Below, piece after piece: positions 37,027 to 46,127 of a DNA stretch of 64,000 bases. Source of the DNA: Halorussus lipolyticus (GTDB lineage Archaea; Halobacteriota; Halobacteria; Halobacteriales; Haladaptataceae); the NCBI RefSeq assembly GCF_029338375.1, contig NZ_CP119804.1:3182955-3246954 (forward strand). The letters run 5' to 3'. The notes under the pieces were generated by a model that had not been told where the DNA came from, ran no database searches, and was given only the letters and a program-made list of their open reading frames with translations. A program made the translations under genes and the position numbers. How positions within the stretch are numbered: the stretch's first letter is position 1; every line of letters starts with the position of its first letter.

Positions 37027-38709
37027 CTACTGGGTTCGCCAGATTGCCAGCAGGGTCGTCAGGAGCGCGAGGAGTCCCGCCGCGGCCCCGAGACCGGGAA
37101 CGCTCGCGTTGGTGTTCCGACTGGTCGTGCTGTCGCCGACAGTCTCGGCGTCCTCGGTCAGTACTGGACTCGTGGCGTTGTTCCCCCGCACCGCTGACCC
37201 GTCCACCGCGATTTCCCCGACACGGAAGTCGTTGACGTAGACTTCGTAGGTGCCCGGTCGGGCCACCGTGCGCTCGAAGGTCGTCTGGCGCATCCCGCCC
37301 TCTGCGATGGTGAGTTGGCGGTCGGCGACCGTCTCACCGCCGAGAACGAGGTCCGCCGTGAAGGTCCCGTCGGCGTCGCCCTCGTTGGTGATGCGGACCT
37401 GCACTTCGAGCGCGTCGCCGACCGACAGCGTGGTGAGTTCGACCGTAGCGTCGGCAATCTCGAATTTGGGTCGCTGTTTTCCGGCCGCGAACTCCGAGAG
37501 GCCGGGCGAGTGAACTCGATAGACGTAGTGGTCCTCGGTGGTCTTCACCAGCGTCGTCGGGAGCGCGTTCCACGACTCGCCGTGGTAGCGGTACATGGCG
37601 ATTTCGTCGCGCTCGGAGTCGTTCACCCGGTCTCGGTCCACGCGGAACCGGAAGGTGACGTTACTGATGTTCCGGTCGGCAATCGAGTGGCCCACGCTCA
37701 GGTACGCCAGCGGTTCGGTTCCGTTCGACAGGTCGCGGGTCGGCGTCTTGTCGGCTATCGGGGCCTCGCTGGCGGTCACGTCGAGCGAGAAACTCCCGTT
37801 CTTGGTCGGGGTGACGTTGACCGACGAGAACGCCACGTCGGACTCGTCGGCCGCCGTCTCCGAGACGTTCACCGACACCGAGTCGTTCGCGGTCGCGTTG
37901 GGCACGGTGACGTTCACGCTCGGGGCGCTGACGTTGGGTCCTCGGCCGGCGCGGTCGTTCCGGTTGCCGGGGTCGGTGGCGTTGCCCGGCGGACCGGTCG
38001 CGTTGCCGGAGAATCCTGTTCCGTTGCGAGGACCACCTGTTTCATTCCGAGGCATTCCGTTTCCATTGCCCGGCACGCCGGTTCCGTTGCCGGGCGGGCC
38101 AGTCCGGTTTTCGGGCGGACCGGGGTCGGCGGGTGGACCGGTTCGGTTCTCCGGCGGTCCGGCGTCTTCGGGTGGGCCGGTCTCGTTACCCGGTGGACCA
38201 GTCCCGTCCTCGGGCGGCCCGGTCTGGTTGCCCGGTGGTCCGGGTTCGCCGGGCGCATCGCTGTCGTTGCCCGGCGGACCGGGGTCTTCCGGCGGCCCGG
38301 TTTCATTTTCCGGTGGGCCGGTGTCGTCATCCGGCGGACCGGGGGTTTCGGGCGGACCGCCCCCGTCTCCGGGCGGGTCGCCGGGAACAGTCGTGTTCGG
38401 GGCGGAGGCAGTCGTTTCGTCACCCGGCGGGCCGCCCGGACCCGGTTCTGGGTCGGGCGTCTCGGTCGGTCTAGGTGGGCCGGTCGGCGTCCTTCGGACC
38501 GAGGAGTTCGCCCGGTCGTCGCCACCGACGACGAGTGGGTTCTCGGCTAGCGACGGGGCCTCCTCGGCCGAACTGTCAGTTTCGGCGAACACGACGCCGA
38601 CTCCGGGCCCGACGCTGGCGGCGACGAGGAGAACGGCGGTAAGAACCGCGAGCGCGTGGCTAATACCCGAGAGACGAAGCCACGGCTTCCGTCCGTTTCC
38701 CCGAGTCAT
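37027..38709 (-). CDS. PGF-pre-PGF surface glycoprotein with GPP/sequon stalk
   Basis: The 560-residue secreted protein has a signal peptide (hydrophobic about 16-42), a Pro/Thr-rich region, and a repeat stalk (about residues 77-250) of GPPxNxT-type units carrying 11 N-x-S/T sequons. A PGF-pre-PGF domain (about 300-415; SIADRNISNVTFRFRVDRDR, then HSPGLSEFAAG) and a CARDB-like Ig domain (about 420-505; LSVGDALEVQVRITNEGDAD) follow. The C-terminal anchor is VPGLGAAAGLLALLTTLLAI with a short basic tail, a PGF-CTERM-like sorting signal processed by archaeosortase ArtA in known cases. It probably projects a rigid glycosylated stalk from the S-layer. The partner is unknown. A TATA-like ATATAAG lies upstream at about 38750. 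Confidence 0.85.
   Translation of the reverse strand: MTRGNGRKPWLRLSGISHALAVLTAVLLVAASVGPGVGVVFAETDSSAEEAPSLAENPLVVGGDDRANSSVRRTPTGPPRPTETPDPEPGPGGPPGDETTASAPNTTVPGDPPGDGGGPPETPGPPDDDTGPPENETGPPEDPGPPGNDSDAPGEPGPPGNQTGPPEDGTGPPGNETGPPEDAGPPENRTGPPADPGPPENRTGPPGNGTGVPGNGNGMPRNETGGPRNGTGFSGNATGPPGNATDPGNRNDRAGRGPNVSAPSVNVTVPNATANDSVSVNVSETAADESDVAFSSVNVTPTKNGSFSLDVTASEAPIADKTPTRDLSNGTEPLAYLSVGHSIADRNISNVTFRFRVDRDRVNDSERDEIAMYRYHGESWNALPTTLVKTTEDHYVYRVHSPGLSEFAAGKQRPKFEIADATVELTTLSVGDALEVQVRITNEGDADGTFTADLVLGGETVADRQLTIAEGGMRQTTFERTVARPGTYEVYVNDFRVGEIAVDGSAVRGNNATSPVLTEDAETVGDSTTSRNTNASVPGLGAAAGLLALLTTLLAIWRTQ
37960..38481 (-). repeat. Degenerate 21-bp tandem repeats encoding GPPxNxT units
   Basis: About 16 units of six to seven codons, each beginning Gly-Pro-Pro (or a near variant), encode the stalk of the surface glycoprotein. 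The NxS/T sequons are conserved while the flanking residues vary (E/D/G/R), suggesting repeat expansion with selection for the glycosylation sites. Confidence 0.7.
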
Positions 38710-38862
38710 CTGCTTGAAGTGGCTAATTTCTCTGGCGGTGAGAACTTATATTCACCGGATACCGTCGCTGAAGCGTGGGAATCGCACCCACGACACCTCT
38801 GGTAAAATTATATACATTTGTCTGACGCACGTTTTATGGTCCTGCCGTGGCCCAACACGGAC

Positions 38863-39147
38863 ATGAACGACCAAGACGAGCGCGTCGAGGAACTCGAATC
38901 GAAAGTCGAGCGACTCGAAGCCACGGTGAAAGGACTGACCGAGGAGTTGGTGGAGGTCCACGACCGACTCGAAACCCTCGAAAGTGAGGCGACCGATTCG
39001 CGGCCGGCGAAATCGTCGGAATCGAAGGCTACGACCGCCCGAGACGACGAAAGCGAGGAAAGCGATGATGCTAAAAGCCAAGAGTCCCAGGAGGAAGACG
39101 AGACGGGGGGAGATTCCGAGTTGGGCGACGACATCATCGTCGCGTAA
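38863..39147 (+). CDS. Small coiled-coil protein upstream of smc
   Basis: The 94-residue acidic protein starts at ATG 38863 (MNDQDERVEELESKVERLEA). It has a leucine-zipper-like coiled coil over residues 7-42 followed by a low-complexity Ser/Asp/Glu tail ending GDDIIVA. The start is supported by a TTTTATG box at about 38831-38837, roughly 28 bases upstream. The gene ends 24 bases before smc and is probably co-transcribed with smc and scpA. I do not know its role; a DNA-binding bZIP label sometimes given to such proteins is not supported by a basic region here. Confidence 0.72.
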   Translation: MNDQDERVEELESKVERLEATVKGLTEELVEVHDRLETLESEATDSRPAKSSESKATTARDDESEESDDAKSQESQEEDETGGDSELGDDIIVA

Positions 39148-39171
39148 CGGGGTCCCCGCGTACGAGCAACC

Positions 39172-42100
39172 ATGCACATCAAAAAGCTCGTCTTGGATAA
39201 CTTCAAGAGCTTCGGACGGCGGACCGAAATCCCGTTCTACGAGGATTTCACGACTGTTTCGGGTCCGAATGGCTCGGGGAAAAGCAACATCATCGACAGC
39301 GTGCTGTTCGCCTTGGGTCTCGCCCGAACCCGAGGCATCCGCGCGGAGAAACTGACCGACCTCATCTACAATCCCGGCCACGCCGACGGGAGCGAGGAGC
39401 AGGGCGGGACGCGAGAGGCCAGCGTCGAAGTCGTGTTGGACAACACCGACGGCGTGGTGGACCGCGCGCAGGTCGTCAACGCCGCAGGCTCGGATAACGT
39501 CGGCGATGTCGAAGAAATCACCATCAAGCGCCGGGTCAAGGAGACCGACGACAACTACTATTCGTACTACTACCTCAACGGGCGCTCGGTCAACCTCTCG
39601 GACATCCAAGACCTGTTGGCGCAGGCCGGGGTGACGCCGGAGGGGTACAACGTCGTCATGCAGGGCGACGTGACCGAGATTATCAACATGACGCCCCACG
39701 AGCGTCGCCAAATCATCGATGAAATCGCGGGCGTCGCCGAGTTCGACGCCAAGAAAGACGACGCCCTCGAAGAACTGGAGACGGTCAAAGAGCGCATCAG
39801 CGAGGCCGAACTCCGCATCGGCGAGAAGCAGGACCGCCTCGACCAGTTGGCCGACGAGCGAGAGACCGCCCTCGAATATCAAGGCCTGCGCGACGAAAAA
39901 CAGGAGTACGAGGGCCACCTCAAGGCCGCCGAGTTAGAGGAGAAACGAGAGGACCTCGCGCACACGCGAGACGACATCGAAGACCGAGAGGCGGAACTCG
40001 CCGACCTGCAAGCCGAACTTGACGAAAAGCAGGGCAAGGTCATCCGCCTCGAAGACGAGTTGGAGGAACTCAACGCCGAAATCGAGCGCAAGGGCGAGGA
40101 CGAACAACTCCGCATCAAGAGCGAAATCGAGGAGGTCAAAGGCGAAATCTCCCGGTTGGAAGACGCCATCGAGTCGGCCGAGGAGAAGATTCAGGACGCC
40201 GAGAACACCCGCCGACAGGCGTTCGTGGAAATCGACCGCAAGCAGGAGGACGTAGACGAGTTCGAAAGCGACATCCGCGACATCAAAATCGAGAAGTCCT
40301 CCGTGAAGGCCGACATCCAGCAGAAGGAGGCCGAGTTGGAGGAGGTCGAGGCCGAAATCGAGGCCATCGACACCGAGTACGACGAGGTGAAAGCCGAGTT
40401 GGCCGAGAAGAAGGAACTGCTGGAAGACGAGAAAAGCGAGAAAAACGACCTCCAGCGCGAGAAGGACCGCCTGCTGGACGAGGCCCGCCGCCGGTCGAAC
40501 GCCGAGAGCGAGAAGGAAGCCGAGTTGGACGACGCCCGCGAGCGGATTCCCGAGTTGGAGGCCAAACTGGACGACTTGGACGACGAGTTGTCCAAGGCCG
40601 AGCGCAACCGCGCCCAGATAGACGACGTGGTTGAGGACCTGAAACAGGAGAAGCGCGAACTCCAAGACGACCTCGATTCGGTCGAGGACGAGATTCAGGC
40701 CAAACAGCAGGAGTACGCCGAACTCGAAGCCAAGGCGGGCCAGAGCGGCGACTCGTCGTATGGCCGCGCAGTCTCGACCATTCTGAACGCCGACAAGCAG
40801 GGTGTCCACGGAACGGTCGCCCAGTTGGGCGGCGTCAACCAGAAGTACGCGACTGCCTGTGAGACCGCCGCGGGCGGCCGGATGGCCCACGTCGTGGTGG
40901 ACGACGACGGCGTGGGTCAGTCGTGCATCGAGTACCTCAAATCCCGGAACGCCGGGCGGGCGACCTTCCTGCCGATGACCGAGATGCACGACCGGAACCT
41001 GCCCAGCGCGCCCAGCATGCCCGGCGTGGTGGACTTCGCGTACAACTTGCTGGACTTCGACTCGCAGTACTCCGGGGTGTTCGCCTACGTGCTGGGCGAC
41101 ACGCTGGTCGTCGAAGACATGGAGACGGCCCGTGACCTGATGGGCGATTACCGACTCGTGACCCTCTCGGGCGAGTTGGTCGAAAAGAGCGGCGCGATGA
41201 CCGGCGGGTCGAAATCCGGGTCGCGCTACTCCTTCTCGAAGTCCGGTGAGGGCCAACTGGAGCGCGTCGCCCAGCGAATCAACGAGTTGGAGGACGAGCG
41301 CAAGTCGGTCCGCGAGGACCTCCGAGACGTGGAGAGTCGGCTAGACGACGCTCGGGACCGCAAGAGCGACGCGACCGACCAAGTTCGGTCCATCGAGTCG
41401 GACATCGACCGGACCGGCGAGGAACTGGAGGAGGCCCGCGAGCGCATCGACGACCTCGAAGACGAACTGCTGGCGATGGAGGCCGAACGCGAGGCCGTCA
41501 ACGAGCAGATGCAGGAGTTGGAAGACGAGATAGACGACCGCGAGGAGACCATCGCCGAAATCGAAGACGACATCGCGGACCTCGAAACCGAACTTGCCGA
41601 CTCGCGCATTCCGGAACTCACCTCCGAGGCCGACGACATCGAGGCCGAAATCGACGAGTTCGAGGACAAGATGGACGAGTTGGACGGCGAACTCAACGAA
41701 CTCCAACTGGAGAAACAGTACGCCGAGGACGCAATCGAGGACCTCCACGACGACATCGAGCAGGCCCAGAACAAGAAGGCCGACCAAGAGGAGCGAATCG
41801 AGGAACTGGAGGCCGAAATCGAAGACCAAGAGGGCCTCCTCGAACAGAAGCGCGAGGCGGTCGAAGAACTGGAGGACGAACTCGCCGACCTCAAAGACGA
41901 CCGCAAGGACGTGAAGGCCGATCTCCGCGAGGCCCAGCAGGCCCGCGACGAGAAGAAGTCGGAGGTCGAGACGGTCGAGAATCGACTCGAAAGCCTCCGG
42001 CGGAGCGCCGACCGCCTCGAAGACGACATTTCGAAACTGGACGAACAGGTCGGCGACTACGACGCCGACGAGATTCCCGACTTGGGCGAAGTCGAGGAGA

Positions 42101-42756
42101 ACATCGCGCGCCTCGAACGCCAGATGGAGGAGTTGGAACCGGTGAACATGCTGGCAATCGAGGAGTACGACGACGTGAAGGCCGATTTGGACGACCTCGA
42201 AGAACGCAAGTCGGTCCTCGTGGAGGAGCGCGAGGGAATCCGCGACCGAATCGACTCCTACGAGGACCAGAAACGGGCCACCTTCATGGACGCCTACGAG
42301 GCCATCGACGACCAGTTCCAGAACATCTTCGAGCGCCTCTCGAACGGGACCGGGGACCTTCACCTCGAAGACGACGAGGACCCCTTCGAAGGCGGCCTGA
42401 CGATGAAGGCCCAACCGGGCGACAAGCCCATCCAGCGCCTCGACGCGATGTCGGGCGGCGAAAAGAGCCTGACAGCCCTCGCGTTCATCTTCGCCATCCA
42501 GCGGTACAACCCCGCGCCGTTCTACGCGCTGGACGAGGTTGACGCCTTCCTCGACGCCGCCAACGCCGAGCGCGTCGGCGAGATGGTGGACGAGTTGGCG
42601 GGCGACGCCCAGTTCATCGTGGTCTCGCACCGCTCGGCGATGATGGAGCGCTCGGAGCGCGCCATCGGCGTCACGATGCAGGGCGACAACGTGAGTACCG
42701 TGACCGGCATCCAGTTGGGCGACAGCGAGGAAGACGAGGTGCCCGCCGATGACTGA
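39172..42756 (+). CDS. smc: Chromosome segregation protein SMC
   Basis: The 1194-residue condensin ATPase has Walker A GPNGSGKSN at residues 31-39, two long antiparallel coiled-coil arms separated by a hinge domain (about 520-660, containing GRAVSTILNADKQGVHGTVA and VVDDDGVGQSCIEYL), and a C-terminal head. The head contains the signature MSGGEKSLTALAFIFAIQ followed by Walker B FYALDEVDAFLDAAN. It organises and segregates chromosomal DNA with ScpA. The length and domain order are those of a full-size SMC. It overlaps scpA by eight bases, so the two are translated together. Arms are extremely Glu/Asp-rich as expected in a halophile. Confidence 0.97.
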   Translation: MHIKKLVLDNFKSFGRRTEIPFYEDFTTVSGPNGSGKSNIIDSVLFALGLARTRGIRAEKLTDLIYNPGHADGSEEQGGTREASVEVVLDNTDGVVDRAQVVNAAGSDNVGDVEEITIKRRVKETDDNYYSYYYLNGRSVNLSDIQDLLAQAGVTPEGYNVVMQGDVTEIINMTPHERRQIIDEIAGVAEFDAKKDDALEELETVKERISEAELRIGEKQDRLDQLADERETALEYQGLRDEKQEYEGHLKAAELEEKREDLAHTRDDIEDREAELADLQAELDEKQGKVIRLEDELEELNAEIERKGEDEQLRIKSEIEEVKGEISRLEDAIESAEEKIQDAENTRRQAFVEIDRKQEDVDEFESDIRDIKIEKSSVKADIQQKEAELEEVEAEIEAIDTEYDEVKAELAEKKELLEDEKSEKNDLQREKDRLLDEARRRSNAESEKEAELDDARERIPELEAKLDDLDDELSKAERNRAQIDDVVEDLKQEKRELQDDLDSVEDEIQAKQQEYAELEAKAGQSGDSSYGRAVSTILNADKQGVHGTVAQLGGVNQKYATACETAAGGRMAHVVVDDDGVGQSCIEYLKSRNAGRATFLPMTEMHDRNLPSAPSMPGVVDFAYNLLDFDSQYSGVFAYVLGDTLVVEDMETARDLMGDYRLVTLSGELVEKSGAMTGGSKSGSRYSFSKSGEGQLERVAQRINELEDERKSVREDLRDVESRLDDARDRKSDATDQVRSIESDIDRTGEELEEARERIDDLEDELLAMEAEREAVNEQMQELEDEIDDREETIAEIEDDIADLETELADSRIPELTSEADDIEAEIDEFEDKMDELDGELNELQLEKQYAEDAIEDLHDDIEQAQNKKADQEERIEELEAEIEDQEGLLEQKREAVEELEDELADLKDDRKDVKADLREAQQARDEKKSEVETVENRLESLRRSADRLEDDISKLDEQVGDYDADEIPDLGEVEENIARLERQMEELEPVNMLAIEEYDDVKADLDDLEERKSVLVEEREGIRDRIDSYEDQKRATFMDAYEAIDDQFQNIFERLSNGTGDLHLEDDEDPFEGGLTMKAQPGDKPIQRLDAMSGGEKSLTALAFIFAIQRYNPAPFYALDEVDAFLDAANAERVGEMVDELAGDAQFIVVSHRSAMMERSERAIGVTMQGDNVSTVTGIQLGDSEEDEVPADD

Positions 42757-43768
42757 GCAGTCGTCCTCGGAAGACGATTTTTCGCTGAACATCGCGGGCC
42801 ACGACGACGAGAAGCGACGGCGGAAAGCCGAGGCCGAGGCGTCGGACCCTTTCGGTGGCGACGCAGACGAGTCGGCCGCTGAAGACGACGGCGAGCAAGC
42901 CGAAGACGACAGTATCCTCGGCGAGGACGTAGACGTGGACGCCGACCCGGACGACGACGAGGCCGAACCCGTCGAACTCCTCGTCCAGTTGGCCGAGGAG
43001 GGCGAAATCGAACCGTGGGACATCGACATCGTGACGGTCACGGACAAGTTCCTCGACCGGTTGGACGAGGCCGACCTCCGGACCTCTGGTCGGGCGCTGT
43101 TTTACGCTAGCGTCCTCCTCCGGATGAAAAGCGACGCGATGCTGGCCGACGACGACGACGACGAACCCGACGAAGAGGAGGAGGTCCCGTGGGACGACTG
43201 GGACGCGCCGATGGCCGACGACGGCGACTTTTCGGGTCACGACCCGGTGGCCCAACTCGAAGACGAGATGGAGCGCCGACTGGAGCGCAAATCCGCCCGC
43301 GGGTCGCCCGAGACGCTGGACGAACTCGTCCGCGAACTCCGGGAGCGAGAGCGCGGGTCGTGGTGGAAGGAGTCTCGAAGCTACGACACCGCCGACTCGC
43401 CAAGCGGGTTCCAGCGCGGCACCCAGACGCTGGACTACCGGATGGACGACGACATGCGCGTGGACGAGGAACCCTCCGCGGACGACGTGACCGGCACGGC
43501 CCACGAGGAGGACATCGAGGCCGTCATCGACGACGTGCGCGAGGAACTCCGCGCCCACTACGACAAGGGCCGAACCGAGGTGCTGTACGCCGAAATCGAG
43601 ACGATTGGCGGGTCGCGCATCCAGACCTTTCTCGCGCTCCTGTTTCTCTCCCACCGCGGGAGCGTCACCTTGGACCAAGACGACCTGTTCGGCGACCTCT
43701 GGGTCGTCGACGGCGAGGCCCCCGAGGACACCGACGAGTCCGAACCGCCCGAGGCGATAGCGGACTAA
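42749..43768 (+). CDS. scpA: Segregation and condensation protein ScpA (kleisin)
   Basis: The 339-residue kleisin bridges the SMC heads. The conserved ScpA segment EPVELLVQLAEEGEIEPWDI, then VTVTDKFLDRLDEADLRTSG with ALFYASVLLRMKSDAM, occupies residues about 71-130. A long acidic linker follows, and a C-terminal winged-helix (about 255-320: SRIQTFLALLFLSHRGSVTL) contacts the other head. The N-terminal 70 residues are acidic and disordered-looking. It overlaps smc by 8 bases. Its stop overlaps that of the convergent CBS gene by 2 bases. No scpB is adjacent. Confidence 0.93.
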   Translation: MTEQSSSEDDFSLNIAGHDDEKRRRKAEAEASDPFGGDADESAAEDDGEQAEDDSILGEDVDVDADPDDDEAEPVELLVQLAEEGEIEPWDIDIVTVTDKFLDRLDEADLRTSGRALFYASVLLRMKSDAMLADDDDDEPDEEEEVPWDDWDAPMADDGDFSGHDPVAQLEDEMERRLERKSARGSPETLDELVRELRERERGSWWKESRSYDTADSPSGFQRGTQTLDYRMDDDMRVDEEPSADDVTGTAHEEDIEAVIDDVREELRAHYDKGRTEVLYAEIETIGGSRIQTFLALLFLSHRGSVTLDQDDLFGDLWVVDGEAPEDTDESEPPEAIAD

Positions 43769-44211
43769 CGCTCCGAGTTTGCCGTCGTCTCTCGGTCGGA
43801 GGAGGTCGGCGGCGACTCCCTGAGCGCCTCGAACTCGGTCACCAGCTCTTCGTGGTGCATCACCACATCGCTGGTCGTGACCATCCCGTGGAGTTCGCCG
43901 TCGGCGACCGGGAGGTGTTTGACGCCGTGTTCCTCCATCAGTTCGACGGCCTCGCGGACCGTGGCCGTCGGGCGAACCGTCACGACCGGACTGGTCATCA
44001 CCTTCTTGACCGGTAGCTTGCTGAACGGCTTGTCCGTCGCCGCGCCGGCCTCCATCACGTCCGTCTGAGTGACGATTCCGACCGGGTTCCCCTCGGCGAC
44101 GACGATGATACTCCCGACGCCGTACCGAATCATCCGCTTCGAAGCCTCTCGAATCGTTTCGGTCTCCGAGATGGCGATGACACTAGGAGTCATCAGTTCG
44201 CTGACTTGCAT
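43765..44211 (-). CDS. CBS-domain protein
   Basis: The 148-residue protein is essentially a tandem CBS pair. The first (MQVSELMTPSVIAISETETI, then REASKRMIRYGVGSIIVVAE) is followed by GIVTQTDVMEAG, and the second (KKVMTSPVVTVRPTATVREA) by EHGVKHLPVADGELHGMVTT. CBS pairs bind adenine nucleotides and sense energy state; the partner is not encoded here. I chose ATG 44209-44211, where the first CBS begins; a longer in-frame start at 44253 adds 14 residues. The end overlaps the end of scpA on the other strand. Confidence 0.88.
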   Translation of the reverse strand: MQVSELMTPSVIAISETETIREASKRMIRYGVGSIIVVAEGNPVGIVTQTDVMEAGAATDKPFSKLPVKKVMTSPVVTVRPTATVREAVELMEEHGVKHLPVADGELHGMVTTSDVVMHHEELVTEFEALRESPPTSSDRETTANSER

Positions 44212-44336
44212 ATCACTGTCCAGAAGCTGATAGTACGAATATCTGTTCCGCATTCCCAGTTAGAGAGAACGGAGACCGACGACTGGGCCTGCGGGTCGCA
44301 GTCCTGACTGCGACGGTGGCGACTTCGCTGAGTCGG

Positions 44337-45191
44337 TCAGTCCAGATACTCGCCGACGAACTCGTCCACTCGCTCCCGAGTCTCGTCCGGAATCGCATCG
44401 GTCGGCGTGTTGATGGTCCCCTCCAGCGCGTGGCCGCAGTCACACTCTCGCTCGTCGGGCATGTTCTCGATTGCGTGTTCCACGACTTCCTTGATGGCCT
44501 CCTCGTTCTCGGCGGCGTTGTCCAGCACCTCTTGGAGGGTCACTTCGCTGTCCTCTTTCCACACGTCGTAGTCGGTGACGCCCGTGATGGTGGCGTAGCA
44601 CATCTCGGCCTCGCGGGCGAGTTTGGCCTCCGGAATCGTCGTCATGCCGATTACGTCCCAGCCTTGGTCGCGGTAGAACTCGCTTTCCGCGCGAGTCGAG
44701 TACTGTGGTCCCTCGATGCAGACGTAGGTGCCGCCCTGCTCCGAATCTGCATCGGTCGCGGTCTCACACGATTCGGAGAGGTGTTCGACCATGTGCGGGC
44801 AGTAGGGGTCCGCGAAGGGCATGTGGACCACGATGCCGTCGCCGAAGAAGGTCGAATCCCGGTGTTTGGTCCGGTCGAAAATCTGGTCGGGCACCAGCAG
44901 GCTCTGGGGCGGCAGGTCCTCGCGGAGGCTTCCGACCGCGTTGCTCGACAGCACGCGCTCGACGCCGACCTGCTTCAGCGCGTGGATGTTGGCCTTGTAG
45001 GGCGCGTTGGTCGGCGTGTGCTGGTGGTCCGGGCCGTGGCGCGGCAGGAAGGCGACTTCCTCGCCCGCCAACTCGCCGATAGTGACCGGCGCGCTCGGTT
45101 CGCCGAAGGGTGTCGAAACGTCCTCTTCGCGGGTGTTTTCGAGGGGCAGGGCCTCGTAGATGCCGCTTCCCCCGATGAAGCCAATCGTCAT
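44337..45191 (-). CDS. mtnP: S-methyl-5'-thioadenosine phosphorylase
   Basis: The 284-residue purine-nucleoside phosphorylase-fold enzyme splits methylthioadenosine (from polyamine or related metabolism) into adenine and methylthioribose-1-phosphate. Signatures are TIGFIGGSGIYEALPLE, FLPRHGPDHQHTPTNAPYKA, SSNAVGSLREDLPPQSLLVP, CIEGPQYSTRAESEFYRDQG and IGMTTIPEAKLAREAEMCYA. A C-terminal CDCGH pair is a common feature of this family. Adenine released here could be salvaged by a phosphoribosyltransferase; one is encoded next upstream on the same strand, though its substrate is not known. The start ATG is 45189-45191. Confidence 0.95.
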   Translation of the reverse strand: MTIGFIGGSGIYEALPLENTREEDVSTPFGEPSAPVTIGELAGEEVAFLPRHGPDHQHTPTNAPYKANIHALKQVGVERVLSSNAVGSLREDLPPQSLLVPDQIFDRTKHRDSTFFGDGIVVHMPFADPYCPHMVEHLSESCETATDADSEQGGTYVCIEGPQYSTRAESEFYRDQGWDVIGMTTIPEAKLAREAEMCYATITGVTDYDVWKEDSEVTLQEVLDNAAENEEAIKEVVEHAIENMPDERECDCGHALEGTINTPTDAIPDETRERVDEFVGEYLD

Positions 45192-45301
45192 GGCCTACAG
45201 TCGTGTCGGTGGCTACTAAACGGCTATCCTTTCGGAACTGTCCGGTCGGTCACGTTCGCCACCGTTCATATCTTTCCCGCGACTGTTCGGACGGGAGTCG
45301 A

Positions 45302-45332
45302 GAGAAACCGAAAAGAAACGAAAGGGCCGCGC
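45302..45332 (-). terminator. T-rich terminator-like stretch after the phosphoribosyltransferase gene
   Basis: On the minus strand, just past the phosphoribosyltransferase stop at 45333, GC-rich GCGCGGCCC is followed by CTTTCGTTTCTTTTCGGTTTC. Such T-rich runs end many haloarchaeal transcripts and would separate this gene from mtnP. Confidence 0.4.
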
Positions 45333-46046
45333 TCAGGCCTGCACGCCGTCGTCGTTCTCGACCAGTCGCCACGCCTCGCCGTCGTCTTCGAGGACTCCCC
45401 GGCGAACCATCTCGGTCAGCACTTCCTCCATGCGGTCGGGTTGGGCGATTTCCATCTCGATTCGCTCCACGTCGTGGAACTCGCTGAGGAGGTGGCGAAT
45501 CTCCTCGGTGGTGAACGCCTCGCCCTCCGCCTTGTCCAGCACGCCACTGATGATGTCTATCATGTCCTCGATGAAGTTCCACGGGTAGACTATCCACGCC
45601 CACTCGTCCAGACGCTCGCCGATGTAGTCCGGTTCGAAGGAACTGGTCTGGAGAAGTTGGAGGGTGGCGGTCCGGACCTCGCCCGCGTCCCGGTCGGTGA
45701 CGTACTCCTCGGCGCGTTCGATGGAACCGCCGGTGTCGGCGATGTCGTCGATGATGAGAACGTCCTTGCCCTCGACGCTCCCCTCGGGCATCGGGTAGCG
45801 GACTTCGGGTTCGTCGGATTTCTCGGCGGTGCCGACGTAATGCTCCATCTTGAGGCTGGTCAGGTCGTCCAGTCCGAGGAAGTCACAGATACATCGCCCG
45901 GCGAACCACCCGCCGCGGGCCAGCGCGACCACCACGTCCGGTTCGAAGGAGTCGCGCTTGACCTCGTCGCTCACGTCACGACAGAGACCGTAGATGTACT
46001 CCCAGTTCGTAATCGTACACTTGAACTCGTCGGGGAGTTCGCTCAT
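45333..46046 (-). CDS. Phosphoribosyltransferase with C-terminal winged-helix-like region
   Basis: The 237-residue protein has a type I phosphoribosyltransferase domain with the PRPP-binding loop VLIIDDIADTGGSIERA at about 96-112 and an upstream VVVALARGGWFAGRCICDFL. The C-terminal 75 residues (TTEEIRHLLSEFHDVERIEM, then DRMEEVLTEMVRRGVLEDDG and EAWRLVEND) look like a small winged helix. Substrate is uncertain; adjacency to MTA phosphorylase suggests purine salvage, while the extra domain suggests a regulator. The start is ATG 46044-46046 (MSELPDEFKCTITNWEYIYG), with a non-conserved extension discarded. Confidence 0.85.
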   Translation of the reverse strand: MSELPDEFKCTITNWEYIYGLCRDVSDEVKRDSFEPDVVVALARGGWFAGRCICDFLGLDDLTSLKMEHYVGTAEKSDEPEVRYPMPEGSVEGKDVLIIDDIADTGGSIERAEEYVTDRDAGEVRTATLQLLQTSSFEPDYIGERLDEWAWIVYPWNFIEDMIDIISGVLDKAEGEAFTTEEIRHLLSEFHDVERIEMEIAQPDRMEEVLTEMVRRGVLEDDGEAWRLVENDDGVQA

Positions 46047-46127
46047 ATCACCTCGGGATTCGACGCCCTGCACACTTAACGGTTTACAGGTGGGTTTCAC
46101 AGCGCACGAGGCGTTTCCGCGGACGCC

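Noticed and set aside
37960..38481. Possible CRISPR-like or simple-sequence array
   Set aside because: The repeats are degenerate coding repeats (GPPxNxT codons) without spacers.
41341..43047. 568-codon open frame antisense to smc and scpA
   Set aside because: It is a shadow of GC-rich coding sequence. The plus strand clearly encodes SMC and ScpA.
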